Shown here one piece after another: positions 10,862 through 22,005 of a DNA stretch of 64,000 nt. The position numbers and the translations under genes were made by a program. Source of the DNA: Bradymonas sp963697525 (GTDB taxonomy: Bacteria; Myxococcota_A; Bradymonadia; Bradymonadales; Bradymonadaceae); NCBI GenBank assembly GCA_963697525.1, contig OY969087.1:3162001-3226000 (forward strand). The letters run 5' to 3'. Each line of letters begins with the position of its first letter. Within the stretch, counting starts at the first letter, position 1. Under the pieces are notes generated by a model. That model made no database searches. It saw only the letters and a program-made list of their open reading frames with translations, and was not told where the DNA came from.

Positions 10862-10887
10862 GAAAATTGCATAGGACAGTGTCTTTT
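10862..10887 (+). other. 5' arm of 23S processing stem
   Basis: These 26 nt pair with 14202-14227 with two G-U wobbles and no gaps, enclosing the 23S gene but not 5S. Expected RNase III processing helix. Confidence 0.85.
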
Positions 10888-11107
10888 GAAGGACAAACTC
10901 ATCAACAGATGAGGTTGTCCTCAGTCAGGCATCTTCCGTTCACATCTTCGGATGTGGACGAAACGATACACTGGTCCGATGGACCCTGGAATCGAGCAAG
11001 CAATACGCTTGATGATTCCGAACGTCCATCTGAGACAATTAGAAACATCAAGCGCACTTTAATCGTGGTGTCTTCTTTGAGAGGGCATCGCGGGTAACTT
11101 TACGAAA

Positions 11108-14141
<3,034 letters not shown>

Positions 14142-14201
14142 TTATCTTTGCTTTGCTCGACCCCAGGGTCGGTCGGATCAGTTAAGAGGTGCCTCGACGC
14201 C

Positions 14202-14227
14202 AAAAGACACTGTCCTGTGCGATTTTC
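14202..14227 (+). other. 3' arm of 23S processing stem
   Basis: Pairs with 10862-10887 (26 bp, two G-U). Lies between 23S and 5S, so 5S is released separately. Confidence 0.85.
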
Positions 14228-14241
14228 ATCGCACCACGCTT

Positions 14242-14359
14242 TGCTGGTGGTTACAGCGGAGAGGTCACACCCGATCCCATCCCGAACTCGGTCGTTAAGC
14301 TCTCCAGCGCCCATGGTACTGCAGCGGTGACGCTGTGGGAGAGTAGGTCGCTGCCAGCA
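14242..14359 (+). rRNA. rrf: 5S ribosomal RNA
   Basis: About 118 nt. TGCTGG at the 5' end pairs with CCAGCA at the 3' end (helix I). The internal CCCGATCCCATCCCGAACTCGG and GGGAGAGTAGG blocks are diagnostic of bacterial 5S. Confidence 0.96.
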
Positions 14360-14371
14360 TTTTCTTCCAGA

Positions 14372-14405
14372 AGCCCCGACGAATTTCGATTCGTCGGGGC
14401 TTTTG
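14372..14405 (+). terminator. rrn operon intrinsic terminator
   Basis: A 12-bp stem (14372-14383 with 14390-14401, AGCCCCGACGAA/TTCGTCGGGGCT), 6-nt loop, then a run of T. Placed 12 nt after 5S. Confidence 0.93.
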
Positions 14406-14611
14406 GCGTTTCTTGGCAGCGGCTTTGTGTCGATCAGACGAGAACAGAAAAGATCGCCCCGTAGACCGCTTCCAGGGGCGATCTGGTGGGATCGCACGCA
14501 ACAAAATCGGAAAATCGCCGAAAACCATAATGAGGGGGCTGCCCGGGGTGTCGACCTCCAAAACGGTTGTTAACTCTACGATGACTAACGAACCAGGACA
14601 GGAGAAGACCG

Positions 14612-15016
14612 ATGAACAACAGGGAGGCGAGCGGCGAGTTCGAGCACGAGGACACCCTTCCAGGGCTGGGACCCCAACTGGGGGCCGCCTATCTGACACG
14701 GAGCGACGAGGCGTCGAGCAGCGAGATGGACGACGGGGAGTCTGTGATGGTGATGGACGTGATGCGTGCTCAGGACGCGCGCTACCAGTGGTTTTTGGAG
14801 CGCGTGCAGACCCTGCGGTCGGTCGACGAGCTCGCCGCGATTTTGTGGCAGCCGCCAACGGGTCCGGGAATGTGGGAGGCAGCCCTCGTCGAGCTGAGCG
14901 TGAGCTCGGAGAGGCTGGCGCGCGCGTTGCTCCAGCGCTGGCAGCCGCCGGCAGAGGATCCGACGCTGGGGCTCTTCTATCAGATTTGCGTGTCGCGCGC
15001 GCGCCGCTCGGCGTGA
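14612..15016 (+). CDS. Hypothetical protein, 134 aa
   Basis: Not recognised. AGGAG lies about 7 nt before the ATG. The first ~45 residues are polar and acidic (EFEHEDTLPGLG, SSSEMDDGES) and likely disordered. The rest (~50-134) is predicted helical (YQWFLERVQTLRSVDELAAILW, ALVELSVSSERLARALLQRW). No signal peptide or membrane segment. The ~200 nt ahead, after the rrn terminator, are non-coding. Frames on the other strand overlap it, but only this one has a good ribosome site. Confidence 0.6.
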   Translation: MNNREASGEFEHEDTLPGLGPQLGAAYLTRSDEASSSEMDDGESVMVMDVMRAQDARYQWFLERVQTLRSVDELAAILWQPPTGPGMWEAALVELSVSSERLARALLQRWQPPAEDPTLGLFYQICVSRARRSA

Positions 15017-15087
15017 CTTTTGCCCGACAGGCTCTATGATACCGGCGCCCGTTCAGTTTGCGCACCCGGAGTTCAACGGACCTCACC

Positions 15088-16173
15088 ATGGCCGATCAGT
15101 TTGACAACGTCGTTCACGTCGCCCCTTCGACCATCGCGGACACGCTCTGCGAGTTCGGCGCCGAGAAGGTGGTGGCGTTTCCGGACCTCCTCACCCATGG
15201 GCCGGTATCCAGCAAGCCCAAACGCCACCGCAAGGCGCGACTGAAGTATTGGCGGGGGTTGTACCGATCGCTGTTCTCGGGAGAGGCCGGCGAGCAGGTG
15301 GACGCAGCGATGGCGTTGTTGGAAGGCGGCTACGTCAGCGCGGAGCAGCTTGGCTCCGCGGCGGCCAAGAGCGCCGGGGGCGGGCGTATCGTGGTGTGGA
15401 CGACGCCGAGCTTCGAGGACCGGCTGTTCTTGTGGTTCGTCTTCGACGCGCTCACCGGCGAGGGCGTGGCCAGCGACCAGATTGCCACGGCGGAGCCGCG
15501 GGTGACGCTGTCTGAGCAGGCGAACGGTTCGACACGCTACACGAGCCTGCGCGATCTGGAAGCCGACGAGCTCGTCGTTGGGTTCGACGATCGGTTCTAT
15601 CCGGAGCTGGTCTACGTGGAGGCCGGGGCGAACCTCTGGGAGACGTTTGCTTCCGTCTCCCCTCGACAATTCGCCATCTCCATTCCGCATACGGCCAAGT
15701 TCTTCCCGGAGTTCCCGGTCTTCGCCGAGGACTACGGGCGGTTGTTTCCCGTGGCCGAGGGAGGCCGCGCGCGGCGGCTTGCGCTGTCCGAACTCGATCG
15801 CGACCTGCTCAGCCAGCTCGACGGCGGGGAGGCGAAAACAGGCGGTGGCGTCATCGGCGATACGCTGGCCGATGACTACCGATTCCTCGATGATCTGGTC
15901 TTGCTGGCGCGGCTGCGCGCCTGGAGTCTGTGCGACGAGGGCGCCCCCTACGTGGACGCCCAGGCGCAGGAGGGGCAGGAGGACGTCTTCGAGCAATTCA
16001 CCTATCGGCTCACCGAGCGGGGAGCGGAGTTGCTGGAGACGGGCTTCGAGCCGGGGCGCAAGCTGCCGATCTTCTTTGTGGGCGACGCGCGTTTGTACGC
16101 CGGCAAGAAGCCGTGGGTGCGGGTGGTCGACGGCGACTATTGGTGGTTCGAGCGTTTCGACGCCGACAGCTAA
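15088..16173 (+). CDS. DUF1835-like domain protein
   Basis: 361 aa from the ATG at 15088; the frame also permits a TTG at 15058, but there is no strong ribosome site for either. The N-terminal ~120 residues match the pattern of DUF1835 proteins (VVHVAPSTIADTLCEFGAEKVVAFPDLLTHGPV, then a segment ending GGGRIVVWTTPSFEDRLFLWFVFDAL). The C-terminal part (~180-361) is not recognised beyond resembling the companion domain in such proteins. DUF1835 proteins have no firm biochemical role. Soluble, no signal peptide. It converges on the ilvA-type gene with 10 bp between stops. Confidence 0.65.
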   Translation: MADQFDNVVHVAPSTIADTLCEFGAEKVVAFPDLLTHGPVSSKPKRHRKARLKYWRGLYRSLFSGEAGEQVDAAMALLEGGYVSAEQLGSAAAKSAGGGRIVVWTTPSFEDRLFLWFVFDALTGEGVASDQIATAEPRVTLSEQANGSTRYTSLRDLEADELVVGFDDRFYPELVYVEAGANLWETFASVSPRQFAISIPHTAKFFPEFPVFAEDYGRLFPVAEGGRARRLALSELDRDLLSQLDGGEAKTGGGVIGDTLADDYRFLDDLVLLARLRAWSLCDEGAPYVDAQAQEGQEDVFEQFTYRLTERGAELLETGFEPGRKLPIFFVGDARLYAGKKPWVRVVDGDYWWFERFDADS

Positions 16174-16183
16174 TCTTGCAACG

Positions 16184-17479
16184 TCACAGCTTGTCGACGA
16201 TCTTGTAGCCGTTCGCCTCGAGCGTCGCGCGGAGCTGCTCGATATGCTCGGGGCCGCGCGTCTCGAGGGTGAGCTCGACGTTGGTCGCGCCCAGGGGAGA
16301 TGCCTCCAAAAAGGTGCGATTGTGGACGACCTGCAAGACGTTGGCGCGCTGGCGGGCGATGAGCCCGAGCAATTCCGCCAGGCTGCCGGGCACGTCGTCG
16401 ATCTGCAGATCCAGCCGAAACAGGCGCCCGGCGGCGACCAGCCCGCGCTCGATGATCCGCGAGATCACGTTGACGTCGATATTGCCGCCGCTGACGATCG
16501 TGCACACCCGCCGGCCGGCGATATTGCTGATTTTTCCGGCGAGGAGCGCGGCGACCGGCGTGGCCCCGGCGCCCTCGACGACGAACTTCTCTTCCTCCAA
16601 ACACACCAGGATGGCGTTGGCGATCTCCTCCTCGCTGACGGTGACGATTTCGTCGACGTAGCGGCTGGCGTTGGCGCAGGTGTACCTGCCCACCTTGCGC
16701 ACGGCCACGCCGTCGGCCAGCGTTTGGGCGGCCGGTAACTCGATCGGCATCTTGTTTTCGATGGCCGAGCGCATCGACGGAAGCACCTCCGGCTCGACGC
16801 CGATGACCCGAATCTTGGGGTTGGTCTCCTTGAGCGCGGCGCCGATGCCCGAGATGAGCCCGCCCCCGCCGATGGGCACGACCACGATGTCCAGGTAGGG
16901 ATTCTGCTCGAGGATCTCCAAGCCCAGGGTGCCCTGACCGGCGATGATCGCCGGGTCGTCGAACGGATGGACGAAGCAGCGATCTTCCTGTTTGGCGAGC
17001 TCCATGGCGTGGGCGTAGGCGTCGTCGTAGTTGGCCCCATGAAGCACCACCTTGCCGCCGAAGCGCTTGGTGCGCGTGACCTTGACCAGCGGAGTGCCCT
17101 CGGGCATCACGATCTTGGTGTCGATGCCCAGACGGGTGCCATGGAAGGCGACGGCCTGAGCGTGGTTGCCCGCCGACGAGGCGATCACGCCGCGGTCGCG
17201 GTCGTCCTTGGACATGGTCAAAAACTTGTTGGCCGCGCCGCGCTCCTTGAAACTGCCGGTGCGCTGCAGGTTGTCCAGCTTCAAAAAGACCTGACAGCCG
17301 AGCTGTTGGCTGAGGTTTTCGCTCTGGTGACACGGCGTGATATGGATCGCGTCGCGAATGCGCTCGCGGGCGGCCTCGATGTCGGCAAAATGGACCAGCA
17401 GACGCTCGTCGGACGCGTCGGTCGCGGGCGTGGACGTCTCGGAGTTCGTGTCGATGGTCTCGGAACTGTCGGCAGCCAT
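16184..17479 (-). CDS. ilvA: Threonine ammonia-lyase with ACT domain
   Basis: 431 aa. PLP-dependent deamination of threonine to 2-oxobutanoate, the entry to isoleucine synthesis, or threonine degradation in the TdcB-like class. The Schiff-base lysine is in TGSFKERGA (~residue 80), followed by the SAGNHAQA substrate loop, the glycine-rich phosphate loop PIGGGGLISG and the SGGN motif. After ~residue 345 there is one ACT domain (RLDLQIDDVPGSLAELLGLIA), as in the ~400-aa TdcB-like enzymes; long biosynthetic IlvA has two ACT-like repeats. GAGG sits about 7 nt before the ATG. The first ~25 residues are a Ser/Thr/Asp-rich extension. Confidence 0.92.
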   Translation of the reverse strand: MAADSSETIDTNSETSTPATDASDERLLVHFADIEAARERIRDAIHITPCHQSENLSQQLGCQVFLKLDNLQRTGSFKERGAANKFLTMSKDDRDRGVIASSAGNHAQAVAFHGTRLGIDTKIVMPEGTPLVKVTRTKRFGGKVVLHGANYDDAYAHAMELAKQEDRCFVHPFDDPAIIAGQGTLGLEILEQNPYLDIVVVPIGGGGLISGIGAALKETNPKIRVIGVEPEVLPSMRSAIENKMPIELPAAQTLADGVAVRKVGRYTCANASRYVDEIVTVSEEEIANAILVCLEEEKFVVEGAGATPVAALLAGKISNIAGRRVCTIVSGGNIDVNVISRIIERGLVAAGRLFRLDLQIDDVPGSLAELLGLIARQRANVLQVVHNRTFLEASPLGATNVELTLETRGPEHIEQLRATLEANGYKIVDKL

Positions 17480-17679
17480 GGGAAGCCTCGTGGGTCGAAC
17501 GCTTGTTGATGTTATGGGCGGCAGCGGTCCATGCGTTCAGTTCCGCCGGGCGGCACTGGCGACATGTACCACGCACCATATATGATCGGCGCCTACCCGA
17601 GCATCTCACATCGGGTAACAGTTGGGCGGCGTCGGCGATGCCGGTATCTATACAGTTTCACGGACTGAGGCACCTCGCA

Positions 17680-18582
17680 ATGCAGCGACTGTATCCCGCG
17701 TTGGTTTCGCTTTTGGGCGCCAGCGGTTTGGCGACGGCGTTGGCTTATTTCGTGGGGGTTTATCTGTGCTTTCAGCCGGAGTGGAAGAGCTGGTCGACCT
17801 TTTTTATGGCCCGGGCGATTCCACTGTTGGTGGTGCCCTACGCGTTGTTGTTGGCCTATCTGTATCTGCGCACGCGCCTGGGAGCCTGGTATCTGGAGCA
17901 CCGGGGGGCGCAGGCGGCGATCGAGTATTGTGAGGCGCGGCTGAGCCACAATGTGGCGCGGGGGCGCACCGAGGCGCTGATCAACCGGGTGACGCTGGCG
18001 CGGGCGTACGTGCGCCAGGGCGATTACGCACGCGCCCGCCGGGAGCTGACCACGGGGTTGGCGGTGCCCACCAAGGGCGCGCAGGCCCTGGAGATCCACC
18101 GCTGGTTGATGGAGTGTGCGCTGCGCACCGAAAACCTGGTGCACTGCCACGAGGCCGACGAGGCGGTGGCCGACGTGGCTCGTCCCAAGGAAGCTCGTGC
18201 ATACATTCTTGCGTGTCGTGCGGAGCTCGCGGTGCGCGAGGGCGCGCGGTCGGACTACGACGAGGCGATCGAGCAAGCGCGGTGGCTTCGCCCGGATCTT
18301 CCACGCGTGGTGCTCGCCGGGGTGCTCGGCGAGTTGCGCTTTGCGCGGGGGACGCTGGACGCCGACGCGATCCTGGCCGAGCTGGACGAGGTCAGCGACG
18401 CCATCGTCCGCGAGATTCCGGGGCGTGAGGCCGAGCTGTTGGCGTTGCGCGCCGAAGTGCACTATACACGCGGAGAAACCAAGCCGGCCCGGCAGCTCTT
18501 GGAACGCGCCGCTCAGGCCGGCAGCGATACCCGCTCGCAGTACCAGCTTCGGCGTGTGCGCGAGCTCATCGAGGCCTCTTGA
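17680..18582 (+). CDS. Membrane-anchored TPR-like protein
   Basis: 300 aa from the ATG at 17680, which has GAGG 9-10 nt upstream; the frame could extend to 17503 but that segment lacks coding character. Two hydrophobic segments near the N-terminus (YPALVSLLGASGLATALAYFVGVYL and IPLLVVPYALLLAYLYL) are probable transmembrane helices. From ~residue 75 to the end it is all helical with TPR-like repeats (RGRTEALINRVTLARAYVRQGDYARARRELTTGLA). Role unknown. It starts an apparent rightward run with the slyD and CoA-binding genes. Confidence 0.7.
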   Translation: MQRLYPALVSLLGASGLATALAYFVGVYLCFQPEWKSWSTFFMARAIPLLVVPYALLLAYLYLRTRLGAWYLEHRGAQAAIEYCEARLSHNVARGRTEALINRVTLARAYVRQGDYARARRELTTGLAVPTKGAQALEIHRWLMECALRTENLVHCHEADEAVADVARPKEARAYILACRAELAVREGARSDYDEAIEQARWLRPDLPRVVLAGVLGELRFARGTLDADAILAELDEVSDAIVREIPGREAELLALRAEVHYTRGETKPARQLLERAAQAGSDTRSQYQLRRVRELIEAS

Positions 18583-18639
18583 CCGGCGCAGCTTGTCGGT
18601 GGGGCCGTCACCATTGGCTCTTCGAAAACGGGACCGACC

Positions 18640-19131
18640 ATGGAAGTTGCAAATAATCGCGTCGTGGGCATCACCTATCTGCTGTGCGACGGCGACGGCG
18701 AAGAACTCGAGCGCCGCGAGCCGGACGAGCCGTTCTACTACCTGCACGGGCACGGAAATATCATCCCCGGCCTCGAGCGGGCGCTCGACGGCTCGCAGGA
18801 GGACGAAGAGTTCGACATCGAGCTCGATCCCGAGGATGCCTACGGCGAGTACAACTCCAATATGCTCCAGCGGGTGCGCCGCGAGGAGTTTCCCGAGGGC
18901 ATCGAGTTGAAGTCGGGCACGCCCATCCAGCTCATCCCCGAAGAGGGCGGCGCGGGCATGATCTTCTACATCAAGGAGGTCAGCGGCGACGAGGTCATCC
19001 TCGACGGCAACCCTCCGCTGGCCGGCAAACAGTTGCACTTCACCGGTCAGGTCGTGGAGGTGCGCGACGCCACCGACGAGGAGATGCAGCACGGCCACGT
19101 GCATATCGGCGGCGATCACCACCATCACTGA
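18640..19131 (+). CDS. slyD: SlyD-type FKBP peptidyl-prolyl isomerase
   Basis: 163 aa. FKBP domain interrupted by the insert-in-flap chaperone domain, as in SlyD: VVGITYLLCDGDGEELERRE, FYYLHGHGNIIPGLERALDG, then the acidic IF domain (IELDPEDAYGEYNSN) and return to the FKBP fold (AGKQLHFTGQVVEVRDAT). The C-terminus is a short His-rich tail (HGHVHIGGDHHHH), matching the metal-binding tail of SlyD. Catalyses prolyl cis-trans isomerisation and may store nickel. Cytoplasmic. Start at 18640 is supported by the natural domain boundary. Confidence 0.92.
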   Translation: MEVANNRVVGITYLLCDGDGEELERREPDEPFYYLHGHGNIIPGLERALDGSQEDEEFDIELDPEDAYGEYNSNMLQRVRREEFPEGIELKSGTPIQLIPEEGGAGMIFYIKEVSGDEVILDGNPPLAGKQLHFTGQVVEVRDATDEEMQHGHVHIGGDHHHH

Positions 19132-19153
19132 GTTTCCGGCGGCGGCACTGTCC

Positions 19154-19561
19154 ATGAGCCACTCATCGCAGCAGCTTCGTGATATTCTCGAGCGCACCCA
19201 CCGCATCGCCGTCATCGGCATGAAGCCGGCTGGCGCGGCTTTTAGCGTGCCGGCTTATATGCAGCGGCACGGCTACGAGATCGTCGCCGTCAACCCCAAC
19301 TATCACACCATCGGCAGCCACGCAGCGGTGGGATCGGTGGCCGAGGTCGACGGGCCCGTCGACATGGTCAACATCTTTCGGCGCTCCGACGCAGTCGCCG
19401 GCCATGTCGACGAGATCCTCGCCATGGACCCGCTGCCAAAGACAGTGTGGATGCAGTTGGGGATCCGCAATGATGCGGCCGCCGAGCGGCTGCAGGCCGC
19501 GGGCATCGATGTCGTCCAGGACCGATGCCTCAAGGTCGAGTACGCGCGCAGCGGCCTTTGA
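19154..19561 (+). CDS. CoA-binding domain protein
   Basis: 135 aa, single CoA_binding_2/YccU-type Rossmann domain. RIAVIGMKPAGAAFSVPAYMQRHGYEIVAVNPNY carries the nucleotide-binding loop, followed by VDMVNIFRRSDAV, KTVWMQLGIRN and VVQDRCLKVEY, all typical of the family. These proteins bind CoA; their cellular role is unclear. 22 nt after the slyD-type gene, same strand. Confidence 0.9.
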   Translation: MSHSSQQLRDILERTHRIAVIGMKPAGAAFSVPAYMQRHGYEIVAVNPNYHTIGSHAAVGSVAEVDGPVDMVNIFRRSDAVAGHVDEILAMDPLPKTVWMQLGIRNDAAAERLQAAGIDVVQDRCLKVEYARSGL

Positions 19562-19580
19562 CGCAGCAGCCGCCGTGGAC

Positions 19581-21371
19581 TCAGGGGGCGCTGACCGTCC
19601 ATTTGACCGGGGCCGGCCGGCTTAGTTTGGAGCCCTCGCGCTCCACGGCGAGCGCGTGCGTGCCCGGCGGGACATCCCACCACAGAAGCGTCAGCGCGGC
19701 GTCGTCGTTCAGCGCGACCGAGCGCGTGTGCACCGCGCCCGCCTTCTTGGCGCCCGATTTGGGGCGCACCGTGCCGGTAAACGCCAGCGTCAGCCCACGC
19801 ACCCTGTGTTTGCTCGGGTTGTAGACGACGAGCTGGCCCGACCCGTTCCACCACCACTGCACCTGGCTCATCTGGGACAGATAGGTCGTCGCCTGTGACA
19901 GGTCGGTGACCAGCAGCGGTGTCTCCTCGTGCCACAATTCCATATCTGCCAGCGAGCCCGCCAGCGGCTGGGCGACCGTCCAATTACCGTCGCGTTCGGG
20001 GTCGAGCAGCGACTCCTTGGCCGCGCCGATCAACGGGTTGCGCGTGGCCACGAGCGGCGCAGCGAAGACACGAGCGCCGTGGGTATCGACCAGCACGGAG
20101 AGCCCCTCGGTCGATAGCCCCCGGGAGAGCAGTTGCGAGCGGCGGCCGTCGAAGGCGTGGGGGAGGACCGTCGCAGCGAGCGCGCCGCGCGCCAGCCCCA
20201 GGGTGCTGCGCCCTCGCCCGGTGTCGGCGTCGGCAATGAGCGTGGCCGGCACAGGGGCTCCCTTCGCGCCGACGAGCTGTGCGCAGCTCGGCTTGGCGAG
20301 TACGCGGCTCGCGCTCAAAGGCCCCTCGGCGGTGGCCGACCGTGCCGCGAGCTCGACGCGTGTTCCCGCCAGCTCCTTGGCCAGCGCGGCAACCTTGGGA
20401 TCGCCGGCAAATTGTTGGGGGACGACCACCGTCGCGCCCAGCCCGTGGCCGAGCAGCCCCCCATTCCCGTAGCGCGGGTCCTGGGGGTTGGAGTGTCCGT
20501 AGATGAGCGTACGTGCTCGCAGCACCCATCGTTCGGCGTCGCGCGCAGCCACTCGGGCGAGTTCGGGGTCGGCGAGGTGGGCCGGTGTGTCGAAGACGGG
20601 CACGAGCAGCGCCTCGTTGCCCGCGGCGAACGGCCAGCGGAACGCCGAGCTCGTCTGTCCGATCGTGACCACGAGGTGGGCGTCGAGATCGACGGTGAGC
20701 TTATCCGGCGCCGCCTCACATGCCTGAAAGCCCGGGTGGCGCGACGCTGTCCAGAGCCGCAGGGCAATCTCGTGCTTGGTCGGGTCGGCCTGCAGCGCAT
20801 CACCGCTCCAATTCGACAGCGTCAGCGTGGTATCACCGCTGTGCCAGCGCACCGGGTGGGGGAGCAGGTCCGCGCTCCGCGTCGGGCTGAGCGTGCGCAG
20901 CTCGCCGTCGGCAAGGCGGAGCCCGAAGGCGATGTTGCCGGCGAGCGCGTGCGCGGGGACCCCGCGCAGGTGGAGCGCGAGGTAGGCGTTGGGGTTGCCG
21001 TCGACGAAGGTCCATGTGGCACGCGCCTTGGCCGCGCCCAGGTGGCCGTCGGCGACCACGGACACGCGATGTTTCCGGTGAACGACGTGCCACCCGGACA
21101 GCGATAGTGCGTCGGACGCCGGCGTCAGGAGGATCGTCTCGCCGCCTGCCAGGCGGAGGGCCGGGCCGTGGGCGGCGTCGACCGCCACGTCACGCTGGGC
21201 GGCGTCGTCGGCGTGCTTCCACGGCTTCAAGGCAACGCCCGCGTCGGCGCCCTTGGAGGGCCTATCCGACCCACCGCCCCTCGACACCAGTACACCTACG
21301 AGCGCGGCGACGATGCCCAGCACGACGACGCCGGCCACGATCAGGCGAGTTCTTGAACTGCTTTCGGTCAT
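19581..21371 (-). CDS. Membrane-anchored extracytoplasmic protein, unknown
   Basis: 596 aa from the ATG at 21371; an in-frame GTG at 21386 is possible, but GAGG lies about 10 nt before the ATG. Residues ~8-30 are a single transmembrane helix (RLIVAGVVVLGIVAALVGVLVS) and the rest (~560 aa) is predicted outside the cytoplasm. Content suggests beta-rich domains (ATWTFVDGNPNAYLALHLRG, HRVRGLTLAFTGTVRPKSG, TLLWWDVPPGTHALAVEREG). No known family or catalytic motif recognised. It converges on the CoA-binding gene, 20 bp between stops. Confidence 0.7.
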   Translation of the reverse strand: MTESSSRTRLIVAGVVVLGIVAALVGVLVSRGGGSDRPSKGADAGVALKPWKHADDAAQRDVAVDAAHGPALRLAGGETILLTPASDALSLSGWHVVHRKHRVSVVADGHLGAAKARATWTFVDGNPNAYLALHLRGVPAHALAGNIAFGLRLADGELRTLSPTRSADLLPHPVRWHSGDTTLTLSNWSGDALQADPTKHEIALRLWTASRHPGFQACEAAPDKLTVDLDAHLVVTIGQTSSAFRWPFAAGNEALLVPVFDTPAHLADPELARVAARDAERWVLRARTLIYGHSNPQDPRYGNGGLLGHGLGATVVVPQQFAGDPKVAALAKELAGTRVELAARSATAEGPLSASRVLAKPSCAQLVGAKGAPVPATLIADADTGRGRSTLGLARGALAATVLPHAFDGRRSQLLSRGLSTEGLSVLVDTHGARVFAAPLVATRNPLIGAAKESLLDPERDGNWTVAQPLAGSLADMELWHEETPLLVTDLSQATTYLSQMSQVQWWWNGSGQLVVYNPSKHRVRGLTLAFTGTVRPKSGAKKAGAVHTRSVALNDDAALTLLWWDVPPGTHALAVEREGSKLSRPAPVKWTVSAP

Positions 21372-21495
21372 CTGCAACGGCCTCACGGCGGAAACCCGGA
21401 TCTATCCCGAACAATCTACCAGCACCGCCGGGCGAACCAAAGAAATGAGCGTCACGCTCGCCGCCGTGGCCACCCCGAGGCTCGAAAACACAAAG

Positions 21496-21531
21496 TTTGA
21501 AACGATGCGGATTGTGGTACAGTGACCACAA
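21496..21531 (+). promoter_or_regulatory. Predicted promoter overlapped by operator-like palindrome
   Basis: TTTGAA (21496-21501), 16-nt spacer, TACAGT (21518-21523). The 20-bp inverted repeat TTGTGGT-acagtg-ACCACAA (21512-21531) overlaps the -10, the position expected for a repressor site. It could control the rightward gene at 21571. Confidence 0.45.
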
Positions 21532-21570
21532 GAGTGATGTCGATGATACTCTGGGGATCGAGCCGTACTC

Positions 21571-21993
21571 ATGACAAAGATCAAGCTCAGCCAAACCCTC
21601 AAATTCTTGACTGGCCGCCTCAATACGATCACCGGCGGCGAGCTCGACTTCGCCCTGGAGCTGGGCAAGAATATCGTCAAAGCGGGTGAAGAGCTCGAGG
21701 CCAAGGCGACCCTCAAATGCCCTCAGAAGGCGCGCTCCATCGACTACGTCGCCATCAGTCTGGAAGGTCAGGTCCAGCGCGACGGTCAGTGGCAGGACTT
21801 CGTCAAGACGGCCGAGGTCGCCCAGGACATCCGGCTGCCGGCCGACTACGAATTCGTCATCCCCATCGTGCTGCATATCCCCGAAGACGCCGTGTATACC
21901 CAGGACGGTGCCCACTGGCGCCTCAAGGCCAAGGCCGCCGTCGATACCACCATCGATCCGCGCGCCGAGGTCTCCTTCGAGGTGCGTCCCTGA
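21571..21993 (+). CDS. Small arrestin/Spo0M-like protein
   Basis: 140 aa. A single beta-sandwich-like domain: GGELDFALELGKNIVKAGEELEAKATLKCPQKARSIDYVAISLEGQVQ, then YEFVIPIVLHIPEDAVYTQDGAHWRLKAKAAVDTTIDPRAEVSFEV. This follows the pattern of Spo0M/arrestin-like proteins, but at about half the length of Bacillus Spo0M (~258 aa). No signal peptide. Function unknown; the family assignment is tentative. Confidence 0.55.
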   Translation: MTKIKLSQTLKFLTGRLNTITGGELDFALELGKNIVKAGEELEAKATLKCPQKARSIDYVAISLEGQVQRDGQWQDFVKTAEVAQDIRLPADYEFVIPIVLHIPEDAVYTQDGAHWRLKAKAAVDTTIDPRAEVSFEVRP

Positions 21994-22005
21994 GCGTGGT
22001 GGGCG

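Larger units (their letters stand above)
10719..11107 (+). other. 16S-23S internal transcribed spacer without tRNA
   Basis: About 390 nt. I looked for tRNA-Ile/tRNA-Ala or any cloverleaf with a TTCRANYC arm and found none. It holds the 3' arm of the 16S stem (10785-10841), a boxA-like GATCTTTGAAAA (10855-10866), the 5' arm of the 23S stem (10862-10887), and a local hairpin-like CTTAAGCATTTCGCTTAAG near 10754. Confidence 0.8.

Noticed and set aside
17503..17679. Upstream extension of the membrane TPR gene
   Set aside because: No ribosome site and atypical residue content; the ATG at 17680 has GAGG.
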